Shown here piece by piece: positions 17,603-25,837 of a DNA stretch of 64,000 nucleotides. The translations under genes were made by a program, and so were the position numbers. A model generated the notes under the pieces. The model was not told the origin of the DNA. It ran no database searches and saw only the letters and a list, made by a program, of their open reading frames with translations. This stretch comes from Flavobacterium sp. HBTb2-11-1 (lineage in GTDB: Bacteria > Bacteroidota > Bacteroidia > Flavobacteriales > Flavobacteriaceae). The first letter of the stretch is position 1, and each line of letters opens with the position of its first letter. Where the stretch lies: assembly GCF_009826975.1 (NCBI RefSeq), contig NZ_WUMO01000001.1:186001-250000 (forward strand). The letters run 5' to 3'.

Positions 17603-20600
17603 AAACGCCTTATATACTACATATGATAATCTGCCAAAAGCAGAGCAGATTGCCAAAAGTTTACTAGAAGGAAATCAGGTAAAAATGAACATCAGCGGAT
17701 TGTTGGGATCTGCTGTTTCATTTATTATCCGTTCCGTTTTTAGGAAAACCGAACGGCCTTTTCTGATTGTTTTAGACAACAAAGAAGAAGCTGCGTATTA
17801 CCTAAACGATTTGGAACAGATGATTGGAGAACAAGATGTATTGTTTTATCCAGCGTCATTTCGTCGTCCGTATCAAATTGATGAAACCGATAATGCCAAT
17901 GTTCTGCTTCGCGCTGAGGTTTTAAACCGAATCAATTCTAGAAAAAAACCAGCCGTAATTGTTACCTATCCAGAAGCACTTTTTGAGAAAGTAGTTACGA
18001 GAAGAGAACTTGATAAAAACACTTTAAAAGTCGCTTTGAATGATAAAATTTCGATTGATTTTATCAACGAAGTTTTGTTTGAATACGAATTCAAAAGAGT
18101 AGATTTTATTACAGAACCTGGCGAATTTTCAGTCCGAGGAGGAATTGTCGATGTATTCTCTTTTTCAAACGATTATCCGTATAGAATTGAGTTTTTCGGA
18201 AATGAAGTAGACAGCATCAGAACTTTTGATGTTGAAACGCAATTATCGGTAGAAACGCATAAAAAAATCACGATTATACCGAATGTCGAGAACAAACTTT
18301 TTCAGGAAAACCGTGAGAGTTTTTTAGATTATATTGCCGAAAAAACAGTTCTTTTCATTCAAAATACCGAAGGACTTTTTAGCCAATTAGACAAACAATT
18401 TGCAAGAGCAGAAGAAGCTTTTGAGAAATTGTCGAAAGAAATAAAACATGCCACTCCGGAGCAATTGTTTTTAAATCAGGCTTCATTTATAAAACGAGCT
18501 TTGGATTTTTCGGTTGTAGAATTGGCTTCCAGACCAGTTTTTAAAACCACTAAAAAATTCGAATTCCATATTCAGCCTCAGCCTTCTTTCAACAAACAAT
18601 TTGATTTATTGCTGAATAATTTGAGCGATAATCATTTTAACGGATATGTCAATTATCTGTTTTGTTCAAATGAAACGCAGGCGAAACGTTTTCACGATAT
18701 TTTTGAAAGCTTAGACGAAGCCAATTCAGAAAACATCAGAAAACAATATCATACCATTGTATTGCCTTTGTACCAAGGTTTTATTGATGAAGAAAATCAG
18801 ATAACGGCTTATACCGATCACCAGATTTTTGAGCGTTATCATAAATTCAATATCAAAAACGGCTATTCGAAAAAGCAGAATATCACTTTAAAAGAATTAA
18901 CAGCACTTTCTGTAGGCGATTATGTAACGCATATCGATCACGGAATCGGGAAGTTTGGCGGATTGCAGAAAATTCAGGTTGAAGGCAAAACCCAAGAAGC
19001 CATAAAATTGGTTTATGCCGATAATGATATTGTGTATGTGAGCATTCACTCGCTTCATAAAATCTCGAAATACAACGGAAAAGATGGAACGCCTCCAAAA
19101 ATCTATAAATTAGGTTCCAATGCGTGGAAAGTTTTAAAACAGAAAACCAAAGCGCGTGTCAAACATATTGCTTTCAACTTGATTCAGTTGTATGCAAAGC
19201 GTCGTTTGGAAAAAGGTTTTCAGTTTGCGCCTGATAGTTATCTTCAAAATGAGTTGGAAAGTTCGTTTATTTACGAAGATACGCCTGACCAAATGAAATC
19301 GACGGCGGAAGTAAAAGCCGATATGGAAAGCGATCGCCCAATGGATCGTTTGGTTTGTGGTGACGTTGGTTTTGGGAAAACAGAAGTTGCGATTCGTGCC
19401 GCATTTAAAGCGGTTGATAATAGCAAACAAGTTGCCGTTTTAGTTCCGACTACGATTTTGGCTTATCAGCATTATAGAACTTTTTCAGAACGTTTGAAAG
19501 ATATGCCGGTTTCAATTGGCTATTTAAATAGATTTAGAACTGCGAAACAAAAAGCGCAGACTTTAAAAGATTTAGCCGACGGAAAACTGGATATTGTTAT
19601 TGGAACGCATCAATTGGTAAACAAAAATGTGGTTTTTAAAGACCTTGGTTTATTGATTGTTGATGAAGAACAAAAGTTTGGAGTAAACGTAAAAGATAAA
19701 TTAAAAACGATTGCTGCCAATGTTGATACGCTGACGTTAACCGCAACGCCAATTCCGAGAACTTTACAGTTTTCGTTAATGGCGGCGCGAGATTTATCGG
19801 TAATTACAACGCCTCCGCCAAATCGTTATCCAATTGAAACGAATGTGGTTGGTTTTAATGAAGAAATTATCAGAGATGCGATTTCGTATGAAATTCAAAG
19901 AAACGGACAGGTTTTCTTTATCAATAACCGAATCGAAAATATAAAAGAAGTGGCAGGAATGATTCAGCGTTTGGTTCCAAATGCAAGAGTCGGAATTGGC
20001 CACGGACAAATGGATGGCGCTAAACTCGAAGAATTGATGTTAGGTTTCATGAACGGAGATTTTGATGTTTTGGTCGCAACCACAATCATTGAGAGCGGAT
20101 TGGACGTTCCAAATGCCAACACTATTTTCATTAACAATGCCAATAATTTTGGATTATCAGATTTGCATCAAATGCGAGGTCGAGTAGGGCGAAGCAACAA
20201 AAAAGCGTTCTGTTATTTCATCTGTCCGCCGTATTCATCCATGACGGAAGATGCGAGAAAGCGTATTCAGGCATTGGAGCAATTCAGCGAATTGGGAAGC
20301 GGTTTTAATATTGCGATGAAAGATCTTGAAATTCGTGGTGCGGGAGATTTATTAGGAGGTGAACAAAGTGGTTTCATCAATGAAATTGGTTTTGATACGT
20401 ATCAGAAAATCATGAACGAAGCGATCGAAGAATTGAAGGAAAACGAATTCAAAGAATTGTATCCAGAGGAAAATGATATTGACACGAAAGAATACGTAAA
20501 AGACATTCAAATTGATGCCGATTTTGAGCTTTTATTCCCAGATGAATATATCAATAACGTTTCGGAACGTTTGGTTTTATATAACGAATTGAGCGCTATA

Positions 20601-20960
20601 AAAGACGAAGCTGGTCTACAGGAATTTGAGAAAAAACTAATTGACCGTTTCGGGCCATTGCCAAAACCTGCTGTTGCGTTATTAAACAGCATAAGAATAA
20701 AATGGATTGCGACTAAAGTCGGAATCGAGAAATTAGTTTTGAAACAAGGCAAAATGATTGGTTATTTCGTTTCTGATCAACAATCCGATTACTATCAATC
20801 GGTGAAGTTTAGAAATGTCTTGAACTTCGTTCAAAAACATGCGACACTTTGCAAAATGAAAGAAAAACAAACCGTAAACGGATTACGTTTGTTATTGACT
20901 TTTGAAAATGTGAAGTCAATTAAACGAGCTTTGGAGTTGATGGAGTTGTTTGAGGAGTAA
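17595..20960 (+). CDS. mfd: Transcription-repair coupling factor Mfd
   Basis: 1121 residues. Mfd is a DNA translocase that removes RNA polymerase stalled at lesions and recruits UvrA. Order: UvrB-like N-terminal module (about 1-300, with FYPASFRRPYQIDETD), CarD-like RNA-polymerase-interacting domain (about 440-500; GDYVTHIDHGIGKFGG), superfamily 2 helicase with Walker A GDVGFGKTE (about 590) and DEEQ box (about 690), motif VI region MRGRVGRS, and C-terminal TRCF domain. The start appears to be TTG at 17595, overlapping the lipoprotein stop; the next in-frame ATG would remove about 30 conserved-looking residues. Confidence 0.96.
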   Translation: MSKNALYTTYDNLPKAEQIAKSLLEGNQVKMNISGLLGSAVSFIIRSVFRKTERPFLIVLDNKEEAAYYLNDLEQMIGEQDVLFYPASFRRPYQIDETDNANVLLRAEVLNRINSRKKPAVIVTYPEALFEKVVTRRELDKNTLKVALNDKISIDFINEVLFEYEFKRVDFITEPGEFSVRGGIVDVFSFSNDYPYRIEFFGNEVDSIRTFDVETQLSVETHKKITIIPNVENKLFQENRESFLDYIAEKTVLFIQNTEGLFSQLDKQFARAEEAFEKLSKEIKHATPEQLFLNQASFIKRALDFSVVELASRPVFKTTKKFEFHIQPQPSFNKQFDLLLNNLSDNHFNGYVNYLFCSNETQAKRFHDIFESLDEANSENIRKQYHTIVLPLYQGFIDEENQITAYTDHQIFERYHKFNIKNGYSKKQNITLKELTALSVGDYVTHIDHGIGKFGGLQKIQVEGKTQEAIKLVYADNDIVYVSIHSLHKISKYNGKDGTPPKIYKLGSNAWKVLKQKTKARVKHIAFNLIQLYAKRRLEKGFQFAPDSYLQNELESSFIYEDTPDQMKSTAEVKADMESDRPMDRLVCGDVGFGKTEVAIRAAFKAVDNSKQVAVLVPTTILAYQHYRTFSERLKDMPVSIGYLNRFRTAKQKAQTLKDLADGKLDIVIGTHQLVNKNVVFKDLGLLIVDEEQKFGVNVKDKLKTIAANVDTLTLTATPIPRTLQFSLMAARDLSVITTPPPNRYPIETNVVGFNEEIIRDAISYEIQRNGQVFFINNRIENIKEVAGMIQRLVPNARVGIGHGQMDGAKLEELMLGFMNGDFDVLVATTIIESGLDVPNANTIFINNANNFGLSDLHQMRGRVGRSNKKAFCYFICPPYSSMTEDARKRIQALEQFSELGSGFNIAMKDLEIRGAGDLLGGEQSGFINEIGFDTYQKIMNEAIEELKENEFKELYPEENDIDTKEYVKDIQIDADFELLFPDEYINNVSERLVLYNELSAIKDEAGLQEFEKKLIDRFGPLPKPAVALLNSIRIKWIATKVGIEKLVLKQGKMIGYFVSDQQSDYYQSVKFRNVLNFVQKHATLCKMKEKQTVNGLRLLLTFENVKSIKRALELMELFEE

Positions 20961-20966
20961 AATAAA

Positions 20967-21040
20967 GTTTGCCACGAATTACACGAATTTCCACTAATCT
21001 TAAATTTAATTCGTGAAAATTCGTGTAATTCGTGGCAAAC
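20967..21040. repeat. Long inverted repeat behind mfd
   Basis: Two perfectly complementary 24-bp arms (20967-20990 and 21017-21040), core CCACGAATTACACGAATTT, around a 26-nt spacer that itself contains a further AATTCGTG copy. It begins 7 bp after the mfd stop. There is no T-run, but as RNA it would form a very stable 3' hairpin. No transposase is nearby. Confidence 0.9.
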
Positions 21041-21136
21041 GAAATATAAAAAATTAAGCTTTCTTTATCTTTTATTTAAGAAAAATCTTAGAACTAAAAA
21101 GTTTTCTTTGAGTCAAATTTTCAAAGACAACTTTAT

Positions 21137-21691
21137 ATGCAGAACCAGCTTATTCTCCTATTTTTATTTTTAGGATTCACTACAATCTTCGCTCAAGAAA
21201 AAAACAAAATCATTTCGAAAGATTCTTTAAAATCGGAAAGGATTGATCCGCTTCGTCCAGCAAAAGCAGCATTTTATTCAGCTGTTTTACCAGGCTTAGG
21301 GCAAATTTATAATAAGAAATACTGGAAAGTTCCATTAGTGTACGGAGCAATTGGAACAAGCACTTATTTTTATATTGACAATCAGAAAAAATATAATTTA
21401 TACCGAGACGAATACAAAAATAGGCTTGAAGGTAAAAAAAGCGATTCTGAATTTTTAGCACGCTTATCAGAAAGCCAATTGACAACTGCCCAAAAAGAAT
21501 ATCAGCGATACAGGGATTTATCAGCTCTATTTATAGTGGGATTTTATGTTTTAAATATTATTGATGCTAATATAGATGCCGCTTTATCGCAATTCAATGT
21601 TGATGAAAGGTTGGCATTTAAACCTGCTGTTATAAAAAACGATATCACATTCAATACTAATTTTGGGTTTGCTCTAAATTACTCTTTCTGA
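21137..21691 (+). CDS. DUF5683-type membrane protein
   Basis: 184 residues. Signal peptide 1-19 (ending FAQ), then RPAKAAFYSAVLPGLGQIYNKKYWKVPLVYGAI (quoted here as the region about 40-72), the GLGQIYNKKYWK pattern I associate with DUF5683. Two hydrophobic segments (about 60-80 and 128-145) suggest an envelope protein. Biochemical function unknown. It lies downstream of the mfd repeat with no clear -7 box of its own. Confidence 0.75.
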   Translation: MQNQLILLFLFLGFTTIFAQEKNKIISKDSLKSERIDPLRPAKAAFYSAVLPGLGQIYNKKYWKVPLVYGAIGTSTYFYIDNQKKYNLYRDEYKNRLEGKKSDSEFLARLSESQLTTAQKEYQRYRDLSALFIVGFYVLNIIDANIDAALSQFNVDERLAFKPAVIKNDITFNTNFGFALNYSF

Positions 21692-21696
21692 TATTT

Positions 21697-21876
21697 GTAA
21701 AAAAAATCACTCCGAAGAGTGATTTAATGGCATTATTGTGGTTTTGGTTAGATAATTGTATCGTCAATTTGAAAAAAGTGGTATTAATTTGAATTCTAGC
21801 AACCGACTTTATTTCAAACAATTTAATTCAATATTAGTTTGGCTGTACAATCAAAAATCTCTCTTGTTTTTTGATG
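21697..21876 (-). ncRNA. Candidate small RNA on the minus strand
   Basis: A perfect minus-strand -7 box TATATTTG at 21883-21890 is followed, with no open reading frame, by about 180 nt ending in a hairpin with a UUCG tetraloop and eight U residues. Near the 5' end a second hairpin is possible (TCAAAAA arms, 21851-21874). The neighbouring minus-strand gene (22196-22852) has its own terminator, so this terminator needs another transcript. No good -33 element was found and no expression data are available. Confidence 0.3.
21704..21725 (-). terminator. UUCG-tetraloop terminator
   Basis: Stem AAATCACTC / GAGTGATTT with loop TTCG closed by C-G when read on the minus strand, followed there by a T8 run. 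On the plus strand there is no T-run beyond the stem, though it lies 12 bp after the DUF5683 stop and may also stop that transcript. Confidence 0.75.
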
Positions 21877-21882
21877 CGTTAG

Positions 21883-21890
21883 CAAATATA
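21883..21890 (-). promoter_or_regulatory. -7 box of the candidate small RNA
   Basis: TATATTTG on the minus strand; an exact TAnnTTTG match with no annotated gene downstream on that strand. Confidence 0.4.
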
Positions 21891-22113
21891 TAAAAATATT
21901 ATTCGTAATAAATTATATTTAAAAAAACTTATTTCGGATTTTTTGTTAGTTTTTTATATAAAAGACGTAAAATGCAGTGTAAAGTGGCCTTTTGCAAGTA
22001 AGTGTCATATTGACGCTTTTGCAGAAATAAAATTTATTTTAGGACTGTCTTTTGAGAATATTCTTATTTGATAAAAATGGAATTATACTTAGGCGTTATT
22101 TTACTCAAAAAAA

Positions 22114-22150
22114 AAATCCTTTTATCTTTTAATGAAAGATGAAAGGATTT
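22114..22150 (-). terminator. Terminator of the ACT-domain gene
   Basis: 16-bp stem (22114-22129 with 22135-22150, one wobble) followed by about ten T on the minus strand. Confidence 0.88.
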
Positions 22151-22195
22151 TGTGTTATAAAGAAGAATCAAACGATTCTTAATATCTTATTTAAT

Positions 22196-22852
22196 TTAGT
22201 TTTTCAAGTCTTTAATTACTTTAAAAGCTACATCAACTTGATCTTCTCCAACTAAAATGGTAAACTCATTTGAAGTCGAAATTACCTCATTGATGATAAT
22301 TCCTTCCCAAGCCAAACGTTGGAAAATGAAATAATAGATTCCGGGAACAACAATGTTTTCTTTAGGTAATTTTACAGTAATAGAAGCTAAATTATCTAAT
22401 TTCTGAATTAATTTTTCTCTCATAAAGTGTTTTTCAACTAAATGATTTACACTGCTGCTTACTACGATATTAGTTTCGTTTACTCCACGAGATGAGGTAT
22501 AAAAAATATCAGATAAAGCATTAATATCCGAAATTAAATCTGCTTGTTTGTTTAAGACAGTTTCTGATGCTGCGAAAGTGTAATCTGTAAGTTCGGAACG
22601 AACGGTGATTTCACCTATATTTTTTATTACTTTATTGATTTTGTGGTTCAGTTTAAAATCTAGTTCTTCCGTCAGTCGTTTTAAAGACATTACTACAGCG
22701 CCTTGTTTTACTTCTTTTCCAAACTCACTTTCTAATTCGGTCATAATATTTCGCGAAAGTGATGTTAGGTTAATAATTCCGAGTGACAGGGCATTTAATA
22801 AAAATGGTTTTGTTTTAATGTAGTTTTCTACAATAGAAGAAACAGTTTTCAT
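22196..22852 (-). CDS. ACT-domain protein related to aspartate-kinase regulatory regions
   Basis: 218 residues. The C-terminal part (about 150-215; LASITVKLPKEN ... EGIIINEVISTSNEFTILV) reads as an ACT ligand-binding fold like those of aspartate kinases, for which such proteins are often misnamed. There is no kinase domain and no ATP-binding motif. The N-terminal 60 residues are helical and could form a small winged-helix-like module (LSRNIMTELESEFGKEVKQG). It may sense an amino acid and regulate something; that is inference. It stands alone with its own -7 box and terminator. Confidence 0.7.
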   Translation of the reverse strand: MKTVSSIVENYIKTKPFLLNALSLGIINLTSLSRNIMTELESEFGKEVKQGAVVMSLKRLTEELDFKLNHKINKVIKNIGEITVRSELTDYTFAASETVLNKQADLISDINALSDIFYTSSRGVNETNIVVSSSVNHLVEKHFMREKLIQKLDNLASITVKLPKENIVVPGIYYFIFQRLAWEGIIINEVISTSNEFTILVGEDQVDVAFKVIKDLKN

Positions 22853-22923
22853 AATTCTTTTTTTTTTTTTGGTAACAGTTGAGTTGGTTTGTTAATTTAA
22901 CATTGCGATGTTATAATTCTTTG

Positions 22924-22931
22924 CAAAGATA
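22924..22931 (-). promoter_or_regulatory. -7 promoter box of the ACT-domain gene
   Basis: TATCTTTG on the minus strand with a degenerate -33 (ATTG) about 20 bp upstream. The implied leader is about 65 nt and includes a T-rich run near 22860-22871. Confidence 0.55.
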
Positions 22932-22975
22932 AATAAAAAAACAAATTGTTACAATTATAACAATAAAAAATTATG

Positions 22976-23347
22976 TTAAAAATGATAAAAAGCGTCAGTA
23001 AGATGTTCAATTGCAAATGATTCCCCGTTTTTATGGACTGCAATGATGTCAAAACGGATTTCTAAATCTTCTTGAAAATCCTTTTCCCTATCGTTTATGT
23101 AGGCATTTACTGCTTTAATGAGTAAGTGAATCTTTTTTTGCTTGACAAAATCTTGTGGAGAACCAAAATCTAAGCTCGAACGGGTCTTTACTTCAATAAT
23201 GGCCAAAGTGGAATCTTTTTGTGCAATAATATCTATTTCTGCTTTCTGTATAACAAAGTTTCGTTCTACAATTGAATATCCGTTTTCTTCAAGATATGCA
23301 GCGGCGAGATCTTCGCCTAATTTCCCTAAATCATTATGTTCTGCCAT
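22976..23347 (-). CDS. yraN: YraN family (UPF0102) endonuclease-like protein
   Basis: 123 residues. The family has a restriction-endonuclease-like fold; the acidic cluster is visible as EIDII (about 37-41) and IEVKTRS (about 51-57), with the opening GKLGEDLAAAYLEENGY. Length is typical. The cellular role of YraN is unsettled. The start at 23347 (MAEHND) matches the family. Upstream lies an inverted-repeat element that separates it from the LD-carboxypeptidase gene. Confidence 0.9.
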   Translation of the reverse strand: MAEHNDLGKLGEDLAAAYLEENGYSIVERNFVIQKAEIDIIAQKDSTLAIIEVKTRSSLDFGSPQDFVKQKKIHLLIKAVNAYINDREKDFQEDLEIRFDIIAVHKNGESFAIEHLTDAFYHF

Positions 23348-23365
23348 GGGTTTTATTTTTTTGTT

Positions 23366-23388
23366 TCAGGTTTCAAGTTTCAAGTTTT
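23366..23388. repeat. TTTCAAG iterated repeat
   Basis: Copies of TTTCAGG/TTTCAAG in tandem, the same heptamer family as at 2160-2306 and 59360-59420, immediately upstream of yraN. Confidence 0.65.
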
Positions 23389-23394
23389 TTTGCA

Positions 23395-23450
23395 CGCAAA
23401 GACGCGAAGGCACAAAGAGTATTAAAACTTTGCAACTTCGCGTCTTTGCG
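23395..23450. repeat. Inverted repeat behind the LD-carboxypeptidase gene
   Basis: Perfect 15-bp arms CGCAAAGACGCGAAG (23395-23409) and its complement (23436-23450), with an inner CAAAG/CTTTG pairing. It is more GC-rich than its surroundings and lies 48 bp beyond the LD-carboxypeptidase stop. Fragments of the same vocabulary occur at 44588-44611 and 52981-52996. Confidence 0.88.
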
Positions 23451-23498
23451 AGATTTTATGTGGTATTTAGACTTACTTAAAGTATAAGCAACGTAGCA

Positions 23499-24497
23499 TT
23501 ACTTTTTAAAAGTAACTGTACTTCCAGAAGCAGTAACTTCTATAGAAACGGTATTTCCCATAATTAAAGCTCTATTGTCTCTAATATGTCCAGCTGGGAA
23601 ATTAAAAATCACGGGAATGTTATATTTTTTAGTTACATCATCAATAATTTCTAAAGCATTTTTCCCCCAAGGCACTTCATTGTCCTTCATGCTTGTCATG
23701 CCTCCAATGATAATTCCTTTTAGATTTTCGATACATCCGTTACGTCTTAGATTCATCATCATACGGTCGATATGATAGAGATATTCATCTAAGTCTTCTA
23801 TAAATAAAATTTTATCCTTGCAATCAATTGCAGATGGAGATCCTAATAAACTATATAAAATAGATAAGTTACCTCCAACCAATTCTCCCGTTGCACTTCC
23901 CAAACGATTCATTGGAGATGGGCTAATAGAGTAGGAAATAGGTTCGTTAAACAAAGCGGCTTTTAATGAACTTACGGCATCTGGAGTTGCTCTAGGAACA
24001 GTAACAGGCATAATACCGTGAATAGATTTATATCCCATCGTATTTAGATGGTTATGTAGTACCGTTACATCACTAAAACCGATAACCCATTTTGGGTGCT
24101 GTTTGAATTTAGTAAAATCTAATAAATCTAACATTCTAACCGTGCCATATCCGCCGCGAACGCACCAAATTGCTTTAATATTTGGATTGTCTAATTGCTT
24201 CTGGAAATCGGCAGCTCTCTGTTCGTCTGTTCCTGCCAGTTGATTATAATCCAAACCGATTGTTGATCCAATTACGGCTTCTAAACCCCAGCTGTGCAAC
24301 AAATCTATTGTAGGTTTTAAATTGTCATCGATATTTTTTCTAGCTGTTGCTAAAAGCGCTACAGTATCTCCTTTTTGTAAATAAGGCGGTGTTATCATGT
24401 TTTGTTGAGATTGACAGTTGAATGATTGTAAAGCAAAAATAAGAAATGCGAGTTGAAACAGAATATTTAGCTTCTTAGTATTTAAAAGGTTTTTCAT
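23499..24497 (-). CDS. LD-carboxypeptidase (S66 family), lipoprotein
   Basis: 332 residues from the chosen start. S66 enzymes trim the D-alanine from peptidoglycan tetrapeptides during muropeptide recycling. The nucleophile Ser is in GFSDVTVLH, the Glu in FIEDLDEYLYHIDRMM and the His in FPAGHIRDN. The N-terminus has a signal with a possible lipobox (QSFNC), so it may be membrane-anchored, unlike cytosolic LdcA. I start at 24497 (MKNLLNTKK); a start at 24536 would sit inside the -7 box at 24534-24541. ATGs at 24503 and 24506 are also possible. Confidence 0.88.
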   Translation of the reverse strand: MKNLLNTKKLNILFQLAFLIFALQSFNCQSQQNMITPPYLQKGDTVALLATARKNIDDNLKPTIDLLHSWGLEAVIGSTIGLDYNQLAGTDEQRAADFQKQLDNPNIKAIWCVRGGYGTVRMLDLLDFTKFKQHPKWVIGFSDVTVLHNHLNTMGYKSIHGIMPVTVPRATPDAVSSLKAALFNEPISYSISPSPMNRLGSATGELVGGNLSILYSLLGSPSAIDCKDKILFIEDLDEYLYHIDRMMMNLRRNGCIENLKGIIIGGMTSMKDNEVPWGKNALEIIDDVTKKYNIPVIFNFPAGHIRDNRALIMGNTVSIEVTASGSTVTFKK

Positions 24498-24533
24498 GAT
24501 CATCATTTGCTTCTTTTCATTTGTATGAAAAAA

Positions 24534-24541
24534 CAAATATA
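24534..24541 (-). promoter_or_regulatory. -7 promoter box of the LD-carboxypeptidase gene
   Basis: TATATTTG on the minus strand, 37 bp upstream of the chosen start; it decides the start codon. Confidence 0.55.
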
Positions 24542-24627
24542 GAAATTTTAGATTTTAAATTTATTTGAAATTTCTTACAATTAAATAAAAAAGAGTAATA
24601 TTGAAATGTTTTTTAAAATACTAATAT

Positions 24628-25719
24628 ATGCACTTTTTCAGAGTCTTTTTAATAGTTCTATTTTTTTCATTTCAAACGCAGTCTCAATCCAAAAAGTATA
24701 AAATACACACAGTAGCTTTTTACAATTTTGAAAACCTTTATGATACTGTTGATGACACATTTACAAACGATGATGAATGGACGCCAAACGGTGCGCAACA
24801 TTGGACAACAGAAAAATATCAGCAGAAATTAAAAAACCTAGCAAAAGTTTTATCTGAAATTGGAACACCAGAAAATTCAAATGCCCCTACTTTAGTTGGT
24901 GGAGCAGAAATTGAAAACCGCGGTGTTTTAGAAGATTTAATAAAAGAACCGAAACTACAATCGTTGGATTTAGGAATCATTCATTTTGATTCTCCAGACA
25001 AACGTGGTATTGATGTAGCTTTGCTCTATCAGAAAAAATACTTTCGCCCGACTTCTTTTTCTAATATTCCTTTAATCATTTATAAAAAAGAAGTTCCTAA
25101 AAAAGAAGAACAATCAGAGGTTTTAGATGATGAAATTGAAGTTAAAAAAGAAAATAAAAATCGTGTTTTCACAAGAGACCAGCTTTTAGTTTCAGGATTT
25201 TTAGAAGATGAAGAAATACATATTATTGTCAATCACTGGCCATCCAGATCGGGTGGAGAAAAGGCAACAAGTTTATTCCGCGAAGCTGCAGGAAAATTGA
25301 ACCGAAAAATTATAGATTCATTACAGCAGATTAATCCGAAGGCAAAAGTATTAACAATGGGAGATTTTAATGATGGACCATTCAATAAAAGTATAAAAAC
25401 TGGGCTAGGAGCAAAAGGTGTAAAAACTGAAGTTGCTGAATTTGACGTTTTTAATCCGTTTGAAGAACTTGCCAATAAAGGTTTAGGAACGATTGCGTAT
25501 CGTGACTCTTGGAATATTTTTGATCAAATTATCATGACGGCTTCTTTGGTTAAATCAGATTTTTCGACTTTTAATTTTTGGAAAGCAGGTATTTTCAATA
25601 GACCTTATCTTATTCAAAATTCAGGTGCATATAAGGGTTATCCGTTGCGTAATACACTCAGTGAAGCAGGTTTTAGTGATCACCTTCCGGTTTATGTGTA
25701 TTTGATAAAGGAGTTTTAA
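24628..25719 (+). CDS. Endonuclease/exonuclease/phosphatase family protein, secreted
   Basis: 363 residues. Signal peptide 1-20 (ending QTQSQ). The EEP fold motifs are seen in order: FYNFENLYD (metal-site Asn/Glu), AEIENR, NHWPSRSGG, GDFNDGP and the C-terminal SDHLPVY. These metal-dependent enzymes cleave phosphodiesters or phosphomonoesters; whether this one is a DNase cannot be told. A Lys/Glu-rich insert (about 155-180) is unusual. A palindromic repeat begins directly after the stop. Confidence 0.9.
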   Translation: MHFFRVFLIVLFFSFQTQSQSKKYKIHTVAFYNFENLYDTVDDTFTNDDEWTPNGAQHWTTEKYQQKLKNLAKVLSEIGTPENSNAPTLVGGAEIENRGVLEDLIKEPKLQSLDLGIIHFDSPDKRGIDVALLYQKKYFRPTSFSNIPLIIYKKEVPKKEEQSEVLDDEIEVKKENKNRVFTRDQLLVSGFLEDEEIHIIVNHWPSRSGGEKATSLFREAAGKLNRKIIDSLQQINPKAKVLTMGDFNDGPFNKSIKTGLGAKGVKTEVAEFDVFNPFEELANKGLGTIAYRDSWNIFDQIIMTASLVKSDFSTFNFWKAGIFNRPYLIQNSGAYKGYPLRNTLSEAGFSDHLPVYVYLIKEF

Positions 25720-25798
25720 GTAGAGGCGCACTGTAGTGCGTCTAACGTTTTCAGAAATTAAAATACAAACCCATAGACGCACTGCGGTGCGTCTCTAC
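25720..25798. repeat. Nested palindromic repeat behind the EEP gene
   Basis: Two 25-bp arms (25720-25744, 25774-25798), each internally palindromic around GCGCACTGTAGTGCGTC or GACGCACTGCGGTGCGTC. The arms pair at 22 Watson-Crick positions, and the other three are all G-U compatible in a plus-strand RNA. The element begins one base after the stop codon. Confidence 0.88.
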
Positions 25799-25837
25799 AA
25801 TTTCACTACCTTAGCTTTTCATAAATTTTGAATAAAA

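Larger units (their letters stand above)
21692..22195. other. 504-bp intergenic region
   Basis: Between convergent genes. It contains the UUCG terminator, the putative minus-strand promoter at 21883-21890, a long AT-rich stretch, a small GTCA-TAT-TGAC palindrome near 22006 and the terminator of the ACT-domain gene at 22114-22150. No coding frame was accepted. Confidence 0.6.

Noticed and set aside
19134-19430. 98-codon frame antisense to mfd
   Set aside because: Shadow of the conserved helicase domain.
22196-22852. Aspartate kinase
   Set aside because: No kinase domain or ATP-site motif; only the ACT-like part is present.
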